Part shown: positions 22,901-36,300 of the stretch, one piece after another
Position numbering within the stretch: position 1 is the stretch's first letter
Layout: every line of letters begins with the position of its first letter
Assembly (NCBI GenBank): GCA_016647705.1
Contig: CM028338.1
Span: 16,008,077 to 16,072,076, forward strand
Origin: Eucommia ulmoides
Taxonomy: Eukaryota > Streptophyta > Magnoliopsida > Garryales > Eucommiaceae
Reading direction: 5' to 3'
DNA length: 64,000 bases
Program-made: the position numbers and the translations under genes
Notes under the pieces: model-generated
Database searches by the model: none
What the model was told of the DNA's origin: nothing
Seen by the model: only the letters and a program-made list of their open reading frames with translations

Positions 22901-25900
22901 TTTTTTTATGTGGAACGGCTTAAGGGACAAAAAAAAAGCCCAAAAGGCAAAAAACAAAAGACCAACTTTGACAAAACACCACTTTTTTGGGTGGGAATGA
23001 CATTTTGAGAAAAACGCCACGAAAAGGCCCAAAAACACCAAGTTCGAGTAGAAAAATCAATTATATCCATTTTGGACCAAAAACACCACCTTTTAGGGCG
23101 GAAATGACCTTCTGAACGAAACACCCCCAAAATTCCCGAAAAGTCCAAGTTTGACCTGAAAATCAACTTTGTCCATTTTGGACGAAAAACCCCACCTTTT
23201 AGGAAGGAAACAACCTTCCGAGCAAAACGCCCAAGAAGACCAAGCTTGTCCTTTTCGAACGAAAAATGCCACATTCTAGGCAGGAAATTACCTTCTGAGC
23301 AAAACGCCCCAAAAGGCCCAAAAAGACTAAGTTTGTGTAGAAAATTTAACTGGGTCTGTTTCGGGCCATAAATACCATTTTTTTTTATATGGAACAGCTT
23401 ACGGAGCAAAAATAAGCCCAAAAGGCAAAAAAAGACCCTGTTTGACCAGAAAATCAATTGCATATGTTTTCGACGAAAAACACCACTTTTTTGGGTGGAA
23501 ACGACATTCTGAGCAAACTCCACCAAAAGAGCAAAAAATATCAAGTTCGAGTAGAAAAATCAATTATGTCCGTTTCAGACGAAAAACACCGCCTTTTCTG
23601 GTGGAAACGACCTTCTGAGCGAAACACCACCAAAATTCCCGAAAAGTCCAAGTTTGACCTAAAAATCAACTTCATCCCTTTTGGACGAAAAATGCCAACT
23701 TTTAGGAAGGAAACGACCTTCTGAGCAAAACGACCCCAAAAGACCGAAAAAGACCAAGTTTGTGTAGAAAATTTAACTGGTCAGTATCGGACCAAAAATC
23801 CCATTTTTTTTATGTGGAATGGCTTAGGGAGCAAAAACAAGCCCAAAAGGGAAACAAAGACCATGTTTAACCAGAAACTCAATTGCGTACGTTTTGGATG
23901 AAAAAAACACCATTTTTTGGGTGGAAACGACATTCTGAGCAAAACGCCACCAAAAGGCCCAAAAACACCAAGTTCGAGGGCAAAAAACAATTGTATCCGT
24001 TTTGGACGAAAAATGACCTTTTGAGCGAAACACCCCCAAAAGATCCGAAAAGTCCAAGTTTGACCTGAAAATCAATTGTGTCCGTTTTGGACGAAAAACA
24101 CCACTTTCTTGGTTAGGAACGACCTTCTGAGAAAAACACCCCCAAATGGCCCAAAAAGACCAAGTTTAAGTGGAAAAAAGAATTGTGTCCGTTTTGGACG
24201 AAAAAAACCACCTTTTAGGGTGGAAACGACCTTCGGAGTGAAACACCCAAAACTTCCCACAAAGTTTAAGTTTAACCTAAAAATCAACTTTGTCCATTTC
24301 AGACGAAAAACGCCACCTTTTAGGAAGGAAACGACCTTCTGAGCAAAACACCCCCAAAGGGCCCAAAAAGACCAAGTTTGTGTAGAATATTTAATCGGGT
24401 CAGTGTTCGGATGAAAAATACTATTTTTTTTGTGTGGAACGGCTTACGGAGCAAAAACCAGCCCAAAAGGCGAAAAAATACCAAGTTTGACCAGAAAATC
24501 AATTGTGTACGTTTTAGATGAAAAATACTACCCGTTGGGGTGGAAACGACCATCTGAGCGAAACACCCCCAAAATTCCCGAAAAGTCCCAGTTTGACCAG
24601 AAAATCAACTTTGTCCCTTCTGGACGAAAGACGATACCTTTTAGGAAGGAAACGACATTTTGAGGAGAACGCCCTCGAAAGGCCCAAAAAGACCAAGTTT
24701 GTGTTGAAAATTTAACTGGGTCTGTATCGGACGAAAAATACCTTTTTTTTTTTATGTGGAACAGCTTACGGAGCAAAAACAAGCCCAAAGGGCAAAAAAG
24801 ACCATGTTTGATCTGAAAATCAATTATGTACGTTTTGGATAAAAACACCACTTTTTTGGGTAGAAACAACATTCTGAGCAAAACGCAACCAAAAGGCTTA
24901 AAAACACCAAGTTCGAGTAGAAAAATCAATTGTGTCCGTTTTGGTCGAAAAACACAACCTTTTAGGGTGGAAATGACCTTCTGAGCGAAACACCCCTAAA
25001 ATTCCCGAAAAGTCCAAGTTTTACCCGAAAATCAACTTTGTCCATTTTGGATGGAAAACGCCAACTTTTAGGAAGAAAACGACCTTCTGAGCGAAACGAC
25101 CCCAAAAGGACCAAAAAGACCAAGTTTGTGTAGAAAATTTAACTGGGTCTATATCGGACTAAAACTACCATTTTTTTTTATGTGGAACGGCTTACAGAGC
25201 AAAAACAAGTCGAAAAGGAAAAAAAAAAGACCATCTTTGACCAGAAAATCAATTGTGTCCGTTTTGGACGTAAACACCACTTTTTTGGTTGGGAACGACT
25301 TTCTGAGAAAAACACCCCTAACTGGCCCAAAAAGACCAAGTTTAATTGGAAAAAAGATTTGTGTCCATTTTGGACGAAAAAAACCACCTTTTAGGGTGGA
25401 AACGACATTCAGAGCGAAACACCCCAAAAATTCCCAAAAAGTCCAACTTTGACCTGAAAATCAACTTTGTCCCTTTTAAACGAAAAACGTCACCTTTTAG
25501 GAAGGAGACGACCTTCTGAGCAAAATGCTCCCAAAAGGCCTAACAAGATCAAGTGTGACTTGAAAATCAATTGCGTACGTTTTGGACGAAAAAGACCATT
25601 TTTTTGGATGAAAACGACATTCTGAGCAAAACTCCACCAAAAGGCCCATAAACACCACGTTTGAGTAGAAAAATCAATTGTATCCAATTCAGATGAAAAA
25701 CACCACCTTTCAGGGTTGAAATGACCTTCTGAGCGACACGCCTCCAAAACTCCAGAAAAGTCCAAGTTTGACCTGAAAATCAACTTTGTTCCTTTTGGAT
25801 GAAAAACGCTACCTTTTAGGAAGGAAACGACCTTCTGAGCAAAAGGCCCGCAAAGACTAAATTTGAGTAGAAAATTTAACTGGGTCTGTTCCAGACCTAA

Positions 25901-26243
25901 AAATACCATTTGTTTTTACGTGCAACGGCTTATGGAGCAAAAACAAGTCCAAAAGGCAAAAAAAGACCAAATATGACCAGAAAATCAATTGCGTACGTTT
26001 TGGACAAAAAGCACCACTTTTTTGGGTGGAAATGACATTCTGAGCAAAATACCACCAAAAGGCCCAAAAACACCAAGTTCGAGTAGGAAAACCAATTGTG
26101 TCCGTTTTGGACGAAAAACACCACCTTTTAGGGTTGGAACGACCTTTTGAGCGAAATATCGCCAAAAGGCCCTAAAAGTCCAAGTTTGACCTGAAAATCA
26201 ATTGTGTCTGTTTTTTTACGAAAAACACCACCTTTTATGATGG
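19937..26243 (+). repeat. 107-bp satellite array, block 4 (about 59 monomers)
   Basis: Plus-oriented monomers between two oppositely oriented retroelement fragments. The order is mainly F-A-B-C-D-E with omissions. The right part (from 23976) is duplicated at 28750-30388. No gene is seen. Confidence 0.92.
23976..26243 (+). repeat. Segmental duplication, copy 1 (partner 28750-30388)
   Basis: Begins with the shared word gagggcaaaaaacaattg and carries private variants that recur in copy 2: cgaaaaatgaccttttgagc with a shortened monomer, gtgttgaaaatttaactggg, cacccctaactggccc, and aaaactccaccaaaaggccc with ccataaacacc. The offset is 4774 bp at the start and about 4136 bp after copy 2 loses about six monomers. 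It ends where the plus-strand retroelement fragment begins. Confidence 0.8.
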
Positions 26244-27055
26244 TGATGAGAATTAACGAGCACCATCAGAGGATCAGTTACATGTTCCAGTTAGGCCTAT
26301 TACTAGGGAAAGATCCAAGAAAAATCAAAGTAGCACTTAATGGGCTAATTCAAGAGACTTGGCCCATGTCTACAATAGTTAAGCCCAAATTAGGCCCATC
26401 GGGCAGTCAAGGCCAAATCTATCTCATCAAAGCAAGCGAATGGGCTTAGACATGAACTCAAATGGGCCAAGTCATGTGGACCACGAAATTCTTATCATAT
26501 TTATTTTATTATTTTAAATCTTTTAATTATTTTTAGGCTGATTTGTAAGCTCGATTGCCAAGTAAATCATTTCCTTTTCCAACTAGGAATGTAAGGCAAA
26601 TTAGGAAACTTTCTTATTCTTTATTTAGCAATTAGATTTTAGGGTTTCCTTTTTCCTCCATGTAGACCCACGAATTTCAAAGTGTATTAGGGTTTCTTTT
26701 CTTATTCTCTTGGCCACCTATTTAAGGGGCTTTGTAGACCTACGAATTTCACATTACTTTGATTAATAAAAATTGTGAGAGTTTTCTCTTTAGTTCTTCA
26801 GAGAACTTTTCTTGAACTTATCAAGAGTTTCTTGTGGCATTCAAACTTATATCTTTGATTCGTGATTTATTATAATCATTGGGTCAAGATCATTATACCA
26901 TTGGTTCGCGTTTCGTTCATAAACGTTGGGTCAATGTAATCTATCTTTCAATTTCTGTATTTTTAGCTCGTTCAAAATCTGATTTAGTTTCGATCTTCGC
27001 GAAGAAACCCTAAGTTGGTTTCGGGTCTCACTAATCCTTGGTGAGATTCGCATCA
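26244..27055 (+). repeat. LTR (812 bp) of the plus-strand fragment
   Basis: TG...CA ends with TGATG/CATCA symmetry. A TATA-like word TATTTAAG lies at 26719-26726, followed by ggggctttgtag, a plausible transcription start region. The same order occurs on the minus strand in the partner LTR. Confidence 0.9.
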
Positions 27056-27057
27056 TT

Positions 27058-27073
27058 TGGTATTAGAGCAAGG
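27058..27073 (+). promoter_or_regulatory. Primer binding site (methionine-tRNA type)
   Basis: TGGTATTAGAGCAAGG lies two bases after the LTR. It differs at two positions from TGGTATCAGAGCCAGG, the complement of the plant initiator methionine tRNA end. This is the clearest primer site in the window. Confidence 0.85.
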
Positions 27074-27732
27074 TCTAAATCAGGTTTCATCTATCCTTTT
27101 TCTTTTTCGTTCTTTCATATCTATTCCTTCATAATTTTTTTTTTCTTGACCAAATTATATCATCAGATCTAGTGTTTTTTTTTTTCTTTCCATTCTAATT
27201 CAAATCTGGTCCAATCTTGAAAAAAAAAAAAAACGCGGTGCACATCTTCGTTCTGATCATATTTTTCATTTAAATATTGTGCTTCTTTAAATCTCAATTT
27301 AAAGTTGCTGGTTTTAAAAAAAAAAAAAAAAAAAAAAAACAGAAGCAGAAACAAAAAAAAAAAAATTAAAAAAATTGAGAAAGTTCAGCAGCCCCCCCAA
27401 ACAAAAATTGAGAATAATTTCTTCTTATTCTACTCTATAAACTTTTCCTTGTGCTCTTTTTGTTCCCTTTGTTTTGTTCCTAAAATCTCATTCTTAGTGA
27501 ATCAAATTGTTGAGTTTGGATTGCTATAAGGAAATTTCTGATTGAGATTGGTTAAGTTCAATAAAGAACTAAAAGAGGAAACTAAAGAGTGGAAAAAGAC
27601 AAGAGAGTGTGAGCTTATAAGAGGGTAAAAGCCAAATTTGAGTGATACACGAGTGGAGTGACATAGTTTGAGTGCAAACACGTGAGGGAGTGTTTGTGAG
27701 GTTTGCTAACCTTGTTTTGCAGGTTACTAAAC
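27074..27732 (+). other. Untranslated leader of the plus-strand fragment
   Basis: No gene. It contains a 24-base A run (27316-27339) and other A/T runs, and ends with ttgcaggttactaaac before the gag start codon. It is homologous to 11813-12446 and 18526-19105 on the other strand. Confidence 0.7.
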
Positions 27733-28732
27733 ATGTCTCGAGAAACAAACAAAGGCTCGTCCGATGAAGCACATGAAAGGATGGACATAATGGACGCAAA
27801 AGTTTTCTACAAGGCCTTGGAGCAAAAGTTTCAACAATTGAACTTGCGGTTTGATGAAGTGCATGAGCGGCTTGACAAAGTTGAGTCTAGCGCACAAAAG
27901 GGGCAGCCACCGAGAGCTCCTAATGTGCAACGAAGAGAGAGAAATCATCCTCGGTTCGTGTATGAAGATGATTATGGGGATGACCTAGATGAAAACGATC
28001 GAGCCTGTAATGCAAGCTTGGGCAGATTTGGGAGTGGACATGGGAATAGAGGAGATAGACATGGGGAGCGGATTGATAATAACTTGGGAAGTATCAAGGT
28101 GAAGATACCCTCATTCCAAGGGAAGAACGACCCTGAAGCGTACTTGGAGTGGGAGAAGAAGATGGAATTGAACTTTGAGTGCTGCAACTACTCTGAGCAT
28201 AAAAAGGTAAAACTCGTTGTAATTGCATTTGTTGATTATGCTATAATATGGTGGGATCAACTTGTGATGAACAGAAGGCAAACCCATGAGAGGCCTATTG
28301 AGACGTGGGCTGAAATAAAGGCTATAATAAGAAGGAGATTTGTCCCTAGTCACTACTATAGGGATTTGTACTAGAAGTTACAAAGTCTTACTCAAGGCTA
28401 TCGGAGTGTGGATGATTACTACAAGGAGATAGAGATCTCTATGATCCAGGCTAATGTCAAGGAAGATAGAGAAGCAATAATGGCAAGGTTCTTGAATGGG
28501 CTGAATCGGGAGATTGCCAACGTGGTGAAGTTACAACATTATGTGGAGTTGGAGGACATGGTGCACATGGCAATAAAGGTGGAACGACAACTTAAAAGGA
28601 AGGGAACTCTGTTATTTCAAAACCCGGGCTCTTCTACTTCATGGAGGCCAAATAGGAGAATAGACGAAAGGGCTGTTTCAAAGTCCAAAACCGAACCACG
28701 AAAAAAGAGAGAATAAGAAAGTTCCCACATTC
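27733..28732 (+). pseudogene. gag fragment of the plus-strand element
   Basis: Starts [18 protein letters not shown], very close to gag of element 1. It continues through the helical stretch ([16 protein letters not shown]), an acidic linker, the Retrotrans_gag core ([35 protein letters not shown]) and a basic region. Sequence matching gag stops near 28732; a short stretch of unknown origin (to about 28749) then leads into satellite. Broken fossil; no pol follows. Confidence 0.85.
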
Positions 28733-28749
28733 CTAATTTGGTCTACATG

Positions 28750-30388
28750 GAGGGCAAAAAACAATTGTATCCGTTTTGGACGAAAAATGACCTTTTGAGC
28801 GAAACACCCCCAAAAGATCCGAAAAGTCCAAGTTTGTGTTGAAAATTTAACTGGGTCTGTTTCGAATGAAAAATACCATTTTTTTTATGTGGAACAACTT
28901 ACAATGCAAAAACAAGCCCAAAAGGCAAAAAAAGACCATGTTTGTTTCGAAAATCGATTGCATACGTTTTGGATGAAAAACACCACTTCTTTGGGTAGAA
29001 ATGACATTCTGAGCAAAACGCCACCAAATGGCTTAAAAACACCAAGTTCGAGTAGAAAAATCAATTGTATCCGTTTTGGACGAAAACACAACCTTTTAGG
29101 GTGGAAATGACCTTTTGAGCGAAACACCCCTAAAATTCCTAAAAATTCCAAGTTTTACCCGTAAATCAACTTTGTCCATTTTGGATGAAAAACGCCAACT
29201 TTTAGGAGGGAAACGACATTCTGAGCGAAACGACCCCAAAAGAACCAAAAAGACCAAGTTTGTGTAGAAAATTTAACTGGGTCTGTATCGGACCAAAAAT
29301 ACAATTTTTTTTATGTGGAACGGCTTACGGAGCAAAAACAAGCCCAAAAGAAAAAAAAAAAAAAAGATCATGTTTGACCAGAAAATCAATTGTGTCCGTT
29401 TTGGACGTAAAACACCGCTTTCTTGGTTGGGAATGACTTTCTGAGAAAAACATCCCTAACTGGCCCAAAAAAATAAAGTTTAAGTGGAAAAAAGATTTGT
29501 GTCCGTTTTGGACCAAAAAAACCACCTTTTAGGGTGGAAATGACTTTCGGAGCGAAACACCCCCAAAATTCCCAAAAAGTCCAAGTTTGACCTAAAAGTC
29601 AACTTTGTCCCTTTTGGACGAAAAACGTCACCTTTTAGGAAGGAAACGACCTTCTGAGCAAAACGCTCCCAAAAAGCCCAAAAAGACCAAGTGTGACCTA
29701 AAAATCAATTGCGTACATTTTGAACGAAAATGACTACTTTTTTGGATGGAAACGACATTCTGAGCAAAACTACACCAAAAGGCCCATAAGCACCACGTTC
29801 GAGTAGAAAAATCAATTGTATCCACTTTGGATGAAAAACACCACCTTTCAGGGTTGAAATGACTTTCTGAGCGAAACGCCTCCAAAACTCCAGAAAAGTC
29901 CAAGCTTGACCTGAAAATCAACTTTGATCCTTTTGGACAAAAAACGCTACCTTTTAGGAAGGAAACAACCTTCTAAGGAAAACCCCCGCAAAAGGCCCAA
30001 AAAGACTAACTTTGTGTAGAAAATTTAACTGGGTCTGTTCCGGACCAAAAATACCAATTTTTTTTTTACGTGGAACGGCTTACGGAGCAAAAATAAGCCC
30101 AAAAGGCAGAAAAATATCAAATTTGACCAGAAAATCAATTGCGTACGTTTTAGACGAAAAGTAACACTTTTTTGGGTAAATACAACATTCTGAAGAAAAC
30201 GCCACCGAAAGGTCCAAAAACACCAAGTTCGGGTAGAAAAACCAATTGTGTCTGTTTTGGACGAAAAACACAACCTTTTAGGGTTGAAATGACCTTCTGA
30301 GCGAAATGCCCCCAAAAGGCCCGAAAAGTCCAAGTTTGACCTGAAAATCAATTGTGTCCGTTTTTTATGAAAAACACCGTCTTTTAGG
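28750..30388 (+). repeat. Segmental duplication, copy 2 (partner 23976-26243)
   Basis: Starts with gagggcaaaaaacaattg directly after the retroelement fragment and follows copy 1 monomer by monomer, except that about six monomers of copy 1 (about 24060-24690) are absent. It keeps copy-specific words such as aaacatccctaactggcc and accaaaaggcccataagc. Confidence 0.8.
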
Positions 30389-33300
30389 GTGGAAACAGCC
30401 TTCTGAGCAAAATACTCCCAAAATTCCCGAAAAGTCCAAGTTTGACCGAAAAATCAACTTGCTCCATTTTGGACGAAAAAGGCCAACTTTTAGGAAGGAA
30501 ATGACCTTCTATGCGAAACGATCCCAAAAGGCCCCAAAACATCTAGTTTGTGTAGAAAATTTAACTGGATCTGTTTCGGATGAAAAATACCACTTTTTTA
30601 TGTGGAATTGCTTATGGAGCAAAAACAAGCCCAAACGGCAAAAAAAGACCAAGTTTGACCAGAAAATCAATTGCGTCCGTTTTGGAAGAAAAACACTACT
30701 TTTTTGGGTGAAAACGACATTATGAGAAAAACGCCACCAAAAGGCCCCAAAACACCAAGTTCGAGTAGAAAAATCATTTGTATCAATTTTAAATGAAAAA
30801 CACCACCTTTCACGGTTGAAACGACCTTTTGAGCAAAACGCCCCTAAAAGGCCCGAAAAGTCCAAGTTTGACTTGAAAATCAATTGTGTCCGTTTTGGAC
30901 GAAAAACACCACTTTCTTTGTTGGGAACCACCTTCTGAGAAAAACACCCCCAAATGGCCTAAAAAGACCAAGTTTGAGGGGAAAAAACAATTGTGTCCGT
31001 TTTGGACGAAAAACACTACCTTTTAGGGTGGAAACGACCTTCTGAGCAAACCAACCCCAAATAGCCCAAAAAGACCAAGTTTGAGTGGAAAAAACAATTG
31101 CGTCCATTTTTTATGAAAAACACCACCTTTTACGGTGGAAACGACCTTCTGAGCAAAACACCCCACAAATTCCCGAAAAGTCCAAGTTTGACGTAAAAAA
31201 TCAACTTTGTCCCTTTTAGACGAAAAACGACACCTTTTAGGAAGAAAACGACCTTCTGAGCAAAACGCCCCCAAAAGGTCCAAAAAGACCAAGTTTGTGT
31301 GGAAAATATAACTAGGTCTGTTTCGGACGAAAATTACCATTTTTTTTATGTGGAACGGCTTACGGAGCAAAAACAAGCCCAAAAGGGAAAAAAAAGACCA
31401 CGTTTGACGACAAAATCAATTGCGTATGTTTTGGATAAAAAACACCACTTTTTTGGGTGGAAATGACATTCTGATCAAAACACCACAAAAAGGCCCAAAA
31501 ACACCAAGTTCGAGTAGAAAAATCAATTGTGTCCGTTGTTGACGAAAAACACCGCCTTTTAGGATGGAAATGACCTTCTAAGCGAAACACCCCCAAAATT
31601 TCCGAAAAGTCCAAATTTGACCTAAAAATCAACTTGGTCCCTTTTGGACGAAAAATGCCAACTTTTAGAAAGGAAATGACCTTCTGAGCGAAACGACCCC
31701 AAAAGGCCAAAAAAGACCAAGTTTGTGTAGAAAATTTAACTGCATCTGTTTCGGATGAAAAATACCACTTTTTTTTATGTGGAATTGCTTACAGAGCAAA
31801 AATAAGCCCAAAAGGCAAAAAAAGACCACGTTTGACCAGAAAATCAATTGCGTCCATTTTGGAAGAAAAACACCACTTTTTTGGGTGGAAACGACATTAT
31901 GAAAAAAAAATGCACCAAAAGGCCGAAAAACACCAAGTTTGAGTAGAAAAATTAATTGTATCCCTTTTAGACGAAAAACACCAGTTTTCACGGTTGAAAC
32001 GACCTTCTAAGCGAAACGCCCCGAAAAGGCCCAAAAAGTCCAAGTTTTACTTGAAAATCAATTGTGTCTGTTTTGAACGAAAAACACCACTGTCTTTGCT
32101 GGGAACCACCTTTTGAGAAAAACACCCCAAATGGCCCAAAAAGGTCAAGTTTATGTGGAAAAAATAATTGTGTCCGTTTTGGACGAAAAACACCACCTTT
32201 TAGGGTGGAAACAACCTTCTGAGCAAAACACCCCCAAATGGACCAAGTTTGAGTGGAAAAAACATTTATGTCCATTTTTTGATGAAAAACGCCACTTTCT
32301 AGGGTGGAAACGACATTCTGAGCAAAACACCACAAAATGGACCAAAAATACCAAGTTCGAGTAGAAAAACCAATTGTGTCCGTTTTGTATGAAAAACACC
32401 ACTTTTCACAGTTGAAACGACCTTCTATGCGAAACGCCATAAAAAGGCCCAAAAAGTCCGAGTTTGACCTGAAAATCAACTGTGTTTGTTTTGGATGAAA
32501 AACATCAATTTCTTTGTTGGGAACCACCTTCTGAGAAAAACACCCCCAAATGGCCCAAAAAGACCAAGTTTGAGTGAAAAAAACAATTGTGTCAATTTTG
32601 GACGAAAAACACCACCTTTTAGGGTGGAAATGAACTTCTGAGCAAAACACCCCCAAATGGCCCGAAAAGACCAAGTTTGCATGGAAAAAAACAATTGTGT
32701 CCATTTTTACGACAAACCCCACCTTTTACGGTGGAAATGACCTTGTGAGCAAAACACCCCCAAAATTCTTGAAAAGTCCAAGGTTGACCTGAAAATCAAC
32801 TTTGTCCCTTTTGGACGAAAAATGCCAACTTTTAGGAAGAAAATGACCTTCTGAGGAAAACGCCCCAAAAGGTCAAAAAAGACCAAGTTTGTGTAGAAAA
32901 TTTAACTGGGTCTGTTTCGGACCAAAAATACCATTTTGTTTTATGTGGAACGGCTTACAGAGCAAAAAAAATTCCTAAAGGCAAAAAAAGACCAAGTTTG
33001 ACCAGAAAATCAATTCTGTACGTTTTGGACAAAAATACTACTTTTTTGGGTGGAAACAACATTTTGAGCAAAACGCTACCGAAAGGCCCAAAAACCCCAA
33101 GTTTGAGTAGAAAAATCAAATTGTGTCCGTTTTGGATAAAAAAACACCACCTTTTAGGGTTGAAACAACCTTCTGAGCGAAACGCCCCAAAAGGCCCGAA
33201 AAGTCCAAATTTGACCTGAAAATCAATTGGATCTGTTTTGGACGAAAAATATCACTTTCTTGGTTGGGAACGACCTTCGGAAAAAAATAACCCCAAATGG

Positions 33301-36300
33301 CCCAGAAAGACCAAATTTGAGTAGAAAAAACAATTGTGTCCATTTTTGACGAAAAATACCACCTTTTAGGGTGGAAACAACCTTCTAAGCAAAACACCCT
33401 CAAAATTCCTGAAAAGTCCAAGTTTGACTTGAAAATCCACTTTGTCCCTTCAGGACGAAAAACGACACCTTTTAGCAAGGAAATGACCTTCTGACCAAAA
33501 CGCCCCCAAAAGGCCCGAAAAGACCAAGTTTGTGTGGAAAATTTAACTAGGTCTGTTTTGGACGAAAAATACCATTCTTTTATGTGGAACAGCTTACGGA
33601 GCAAAAACAAGCCCAAAAGACAAAAAAAAGACCAAGTTTGACCAAAAAATCAAGTGCGTACGTTTTGGACGAAAAACACCACTTTTTTTGGTTGAAACGA
33701 CATTCTGAGCAAAACACCACCAAAAGACCAAAAAATACCAAGTTCAAGTAGACAAATCAATTGTGTCCGTTTTGGACGGAAAACACTGCCTTTTAGGGTG
33801 GAAATGACCTTCTGAGCGAAACCACCCCAAAAAGACCAAGTTTGTGTAGAAAATTTAACTGGATCTGTTTCGAATGAAAAATACCACTTTTTTTTATGTG
33901 GAATTGCTTGCGGAGCAAACACAAGCCCAAAAGGCAAGAAAAGACCAAGTTTGACCAGAAAATCCATTGCGTCCGTTTTGGAAGAAAAACACCACTTTTT
34001 TGGGTGGAAACGATATTATGAGCAAAACACCACCAAAAGGCCCAAAAACACCAAGTTCGAGTAGAAAATTTAATTGTATCCGTTTTAGATGAAAAACACC
34101 ATCTTTTAGGGTGGAAACGACATTATGAGCGAAACACCCCCAAAATTCCCGAAAAGTCCAAGTTTGACCTAAAAATCAATTTTATCCGTTTCGGACGAAA
34201 AACACCACTTTCTTTGTTGGGAACCACCTTCCGAGTAAACAACCCCAAATGGCCCAAAAAGACCAAGTTTGAGTGGCAAAACAATTGTGTCCGTTTTGGA
34301 CAAAAAACACCACCATTTGAGGTAGAAATGACCTTCTGAGCGAAACACCCCCAAAACCCCAGAAAAGTCCAAGTTTGTCCTGAAAATTAACTTTGTCCCT
34401 TTTGGACCAAACATGCCACCTTTTTTAAAGGAAACAACCTTATGAGCAAAACGCCCCCAAAAGACCCAAAAAGACCAAGTTTGCGTAAAAAAATTTAACT
34501 GGGTCTGTTTCGGACCAAAAATACTAGTTTTTTTTTATGTGGAACGACTTACAGAGCAAAAACAAGTCCAAAATGCAAAAAAAGACCAAGTTTAACCTGA
34601 AAATCAATTGCGTACGTTTTGGACGAAAAATACCACTTTTTTGGGTGAAAATGACATTCTGAGCAAAACTCCACCAAAAGGCCCATAAACACCAAGTTCG
34701 AGTAGAAAAATCAATTGTATCCACTTTGGATGAAAAACACCACCTTCCAGGGTTGAAATGACCTTCTGAGCTAAACGCCGCCAAAACTCCCGAAAAGTCC
34801 AAGTTTGATCTGAAAATCAACTTTGTCCCTTTTGGACGAAAAGCGCCACCTTTTAGGAAGGAAACGGCCTTCTAAGCGAAAGGCCCACAAAAGGCCCAAA
34901 AAGACTAAGTTTCTGTAGAAAATTTAACTGGGTCTATTCCAGACCAAAAATATCAATTTTTTTACGTGGAACGGCTTACAGAACAAAAACAAGTCCAAAA
35001 GGCAAAAAAAGACCAAGTTTGACCAGAAAATCAATTCCATACATTTTGCACGAAAAGCACCAACTTTTTTGTGGAAACGACATTCTGAGCAAAACGCCAC
35101 CGAAAGGCCCAAAAACACCAAGTTCAAGTAGAAAAACCAATTGTGTCTGTTTTGGACGAAAAACACCACCTTTTAGGGTTGAAACGACCTTTTGAGGAAA
35201 ATCCCCCCAAAAGGCCCGAAATGTCCAAGTTTGACCTGAAAATCAACTTTGTCCCTTTTGGACAAAAAAACGAGACCTTTTAGGAAGGAAACGACCTTAT
35301 GACCAAAACGCCCCCAAAAGGCCCAAAAAGACCAAGTTTGTGTAGAAAATTTAACTGGATCTGTTTCAGATGAAAAATATCACTTTTTTTATGTGGAATT
35401 GTTTACGGAGCAAAAACAGGGCCAAAAGGCAAAAAAAGACTAAGTTTGACCAGAAAATCAATTGCGTCCGTTTTGGAAGAAAAACACCATTTTTTTGGGT
35501 GAAAACGACATTTTGAGCAAAACGCCACCAAATGACCAAAAACACCAAGTTCAAGTAGAAAACCCAATTGTGTCCGTTTTGGACCAAAAACACGACCTTT
35601 CAGAGTTGAAACAACCTTCTAAGCAAAACGCCTCGAAAAGGTCCGAAAAGTCCAAGTTTGACCTGAAAATCAATTGTGTCCGTTTTGGACGAAAAACACC
35701 ACTTTCTTTGTTGGGAACCACCTTCTGAGAAAAACACCCCCAAATGGTCCAAAAAGACCAAGTTTGAGTGGAGAAAACATTTGTGTCCATTTTTGACGAA
35801 AAACACCACCTTTTACGGTGGAAACAACCTTCGGAGCAAAACACCCCCAAAATTCCCGAAAAGTTCAAGTTTGACCTAAAAATCAACTTTGTCCTTTTTG
35901 GACGAAAAACGACGCATTTTAGGAAGGAAACAACCTTCTAAGCAAAACGCTCCCAAAAGGCCCAAAAAGACCAAGTTTGTGTGGAAAAATTAACTAGGTC
36001 TGTTTCGGACGAAAAATACCATTTGTTTTATGTGGAACGGTTTACAGAGCAAAAACAAGCCCAGAAGGGAAAAAAAGACCAAGTTTGACCCGAAAATCAA
36101 TTGCGTATGTTTTGGACGAATAACACCACTTTTTTGGGTAGAAATGACATTCTAATCAAAACGCATCAAAAAGGCCCAAAAAACACCAAGTTCGACCTTC
36201 TTTGTGAAACATCCCCAAAATTCCCGAATACTCCAAGTTTGACCTAAAAATCAACTTGGTCGCTTTTGGACAAAAAATGCCAACTTTAAGAAAGAAAACG

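Larger units (their letters stand above)
26244..28732 (+). mobile_element. Plus-strand fragment of the second LTR-retroelement subfamily (LTR, leader, part of gag)
   Basis: Consists of an LTR (26244-27055), primer site, leader and the first part of gag, then ends against satellite. The LTR starts TGATGAGAATT and ends ATTCGCATCA. It is about 3% different from the minus-strand LTR at 19126-19936, so the two belong to one subfamily and are closer to each other than the LTRs of element 1 are. The LTR start again contains the integrase-tail words (GPITRARS-like, with ALNGLIQE). A fossil fragment, not a complete element. Confidence 0.9.

Noticed and set aside
27700-27732. Possible 3' splice site (ttgcag) before the gag start
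   Set aside because: Only a single acceptor-like word; no matching donor or branch point can be argued, and splicing is not established for this family.
18526-28732. One large element whose two ends are the fragments at 18526 and 28732
   Set aside because: Each fragment has its own LTR with the internal side facing outward and different flanking bases, so they cannot be the two ends of one insertion.
31988-32722. Long open frame (about 240 codons) on the minus strand of the satellite, and dozens of similar ones of 60-210 codons
   Set aside because: They are readings of the repeat. A monomer of 107 bp shifts the frame each time, so the same three peptide phases (FWAFW, RSEGRF, VFRPKRTQL types) recur throughout. 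Starts are arbitrary, and the strand is stop-poor because of base composition. No family resemblance.
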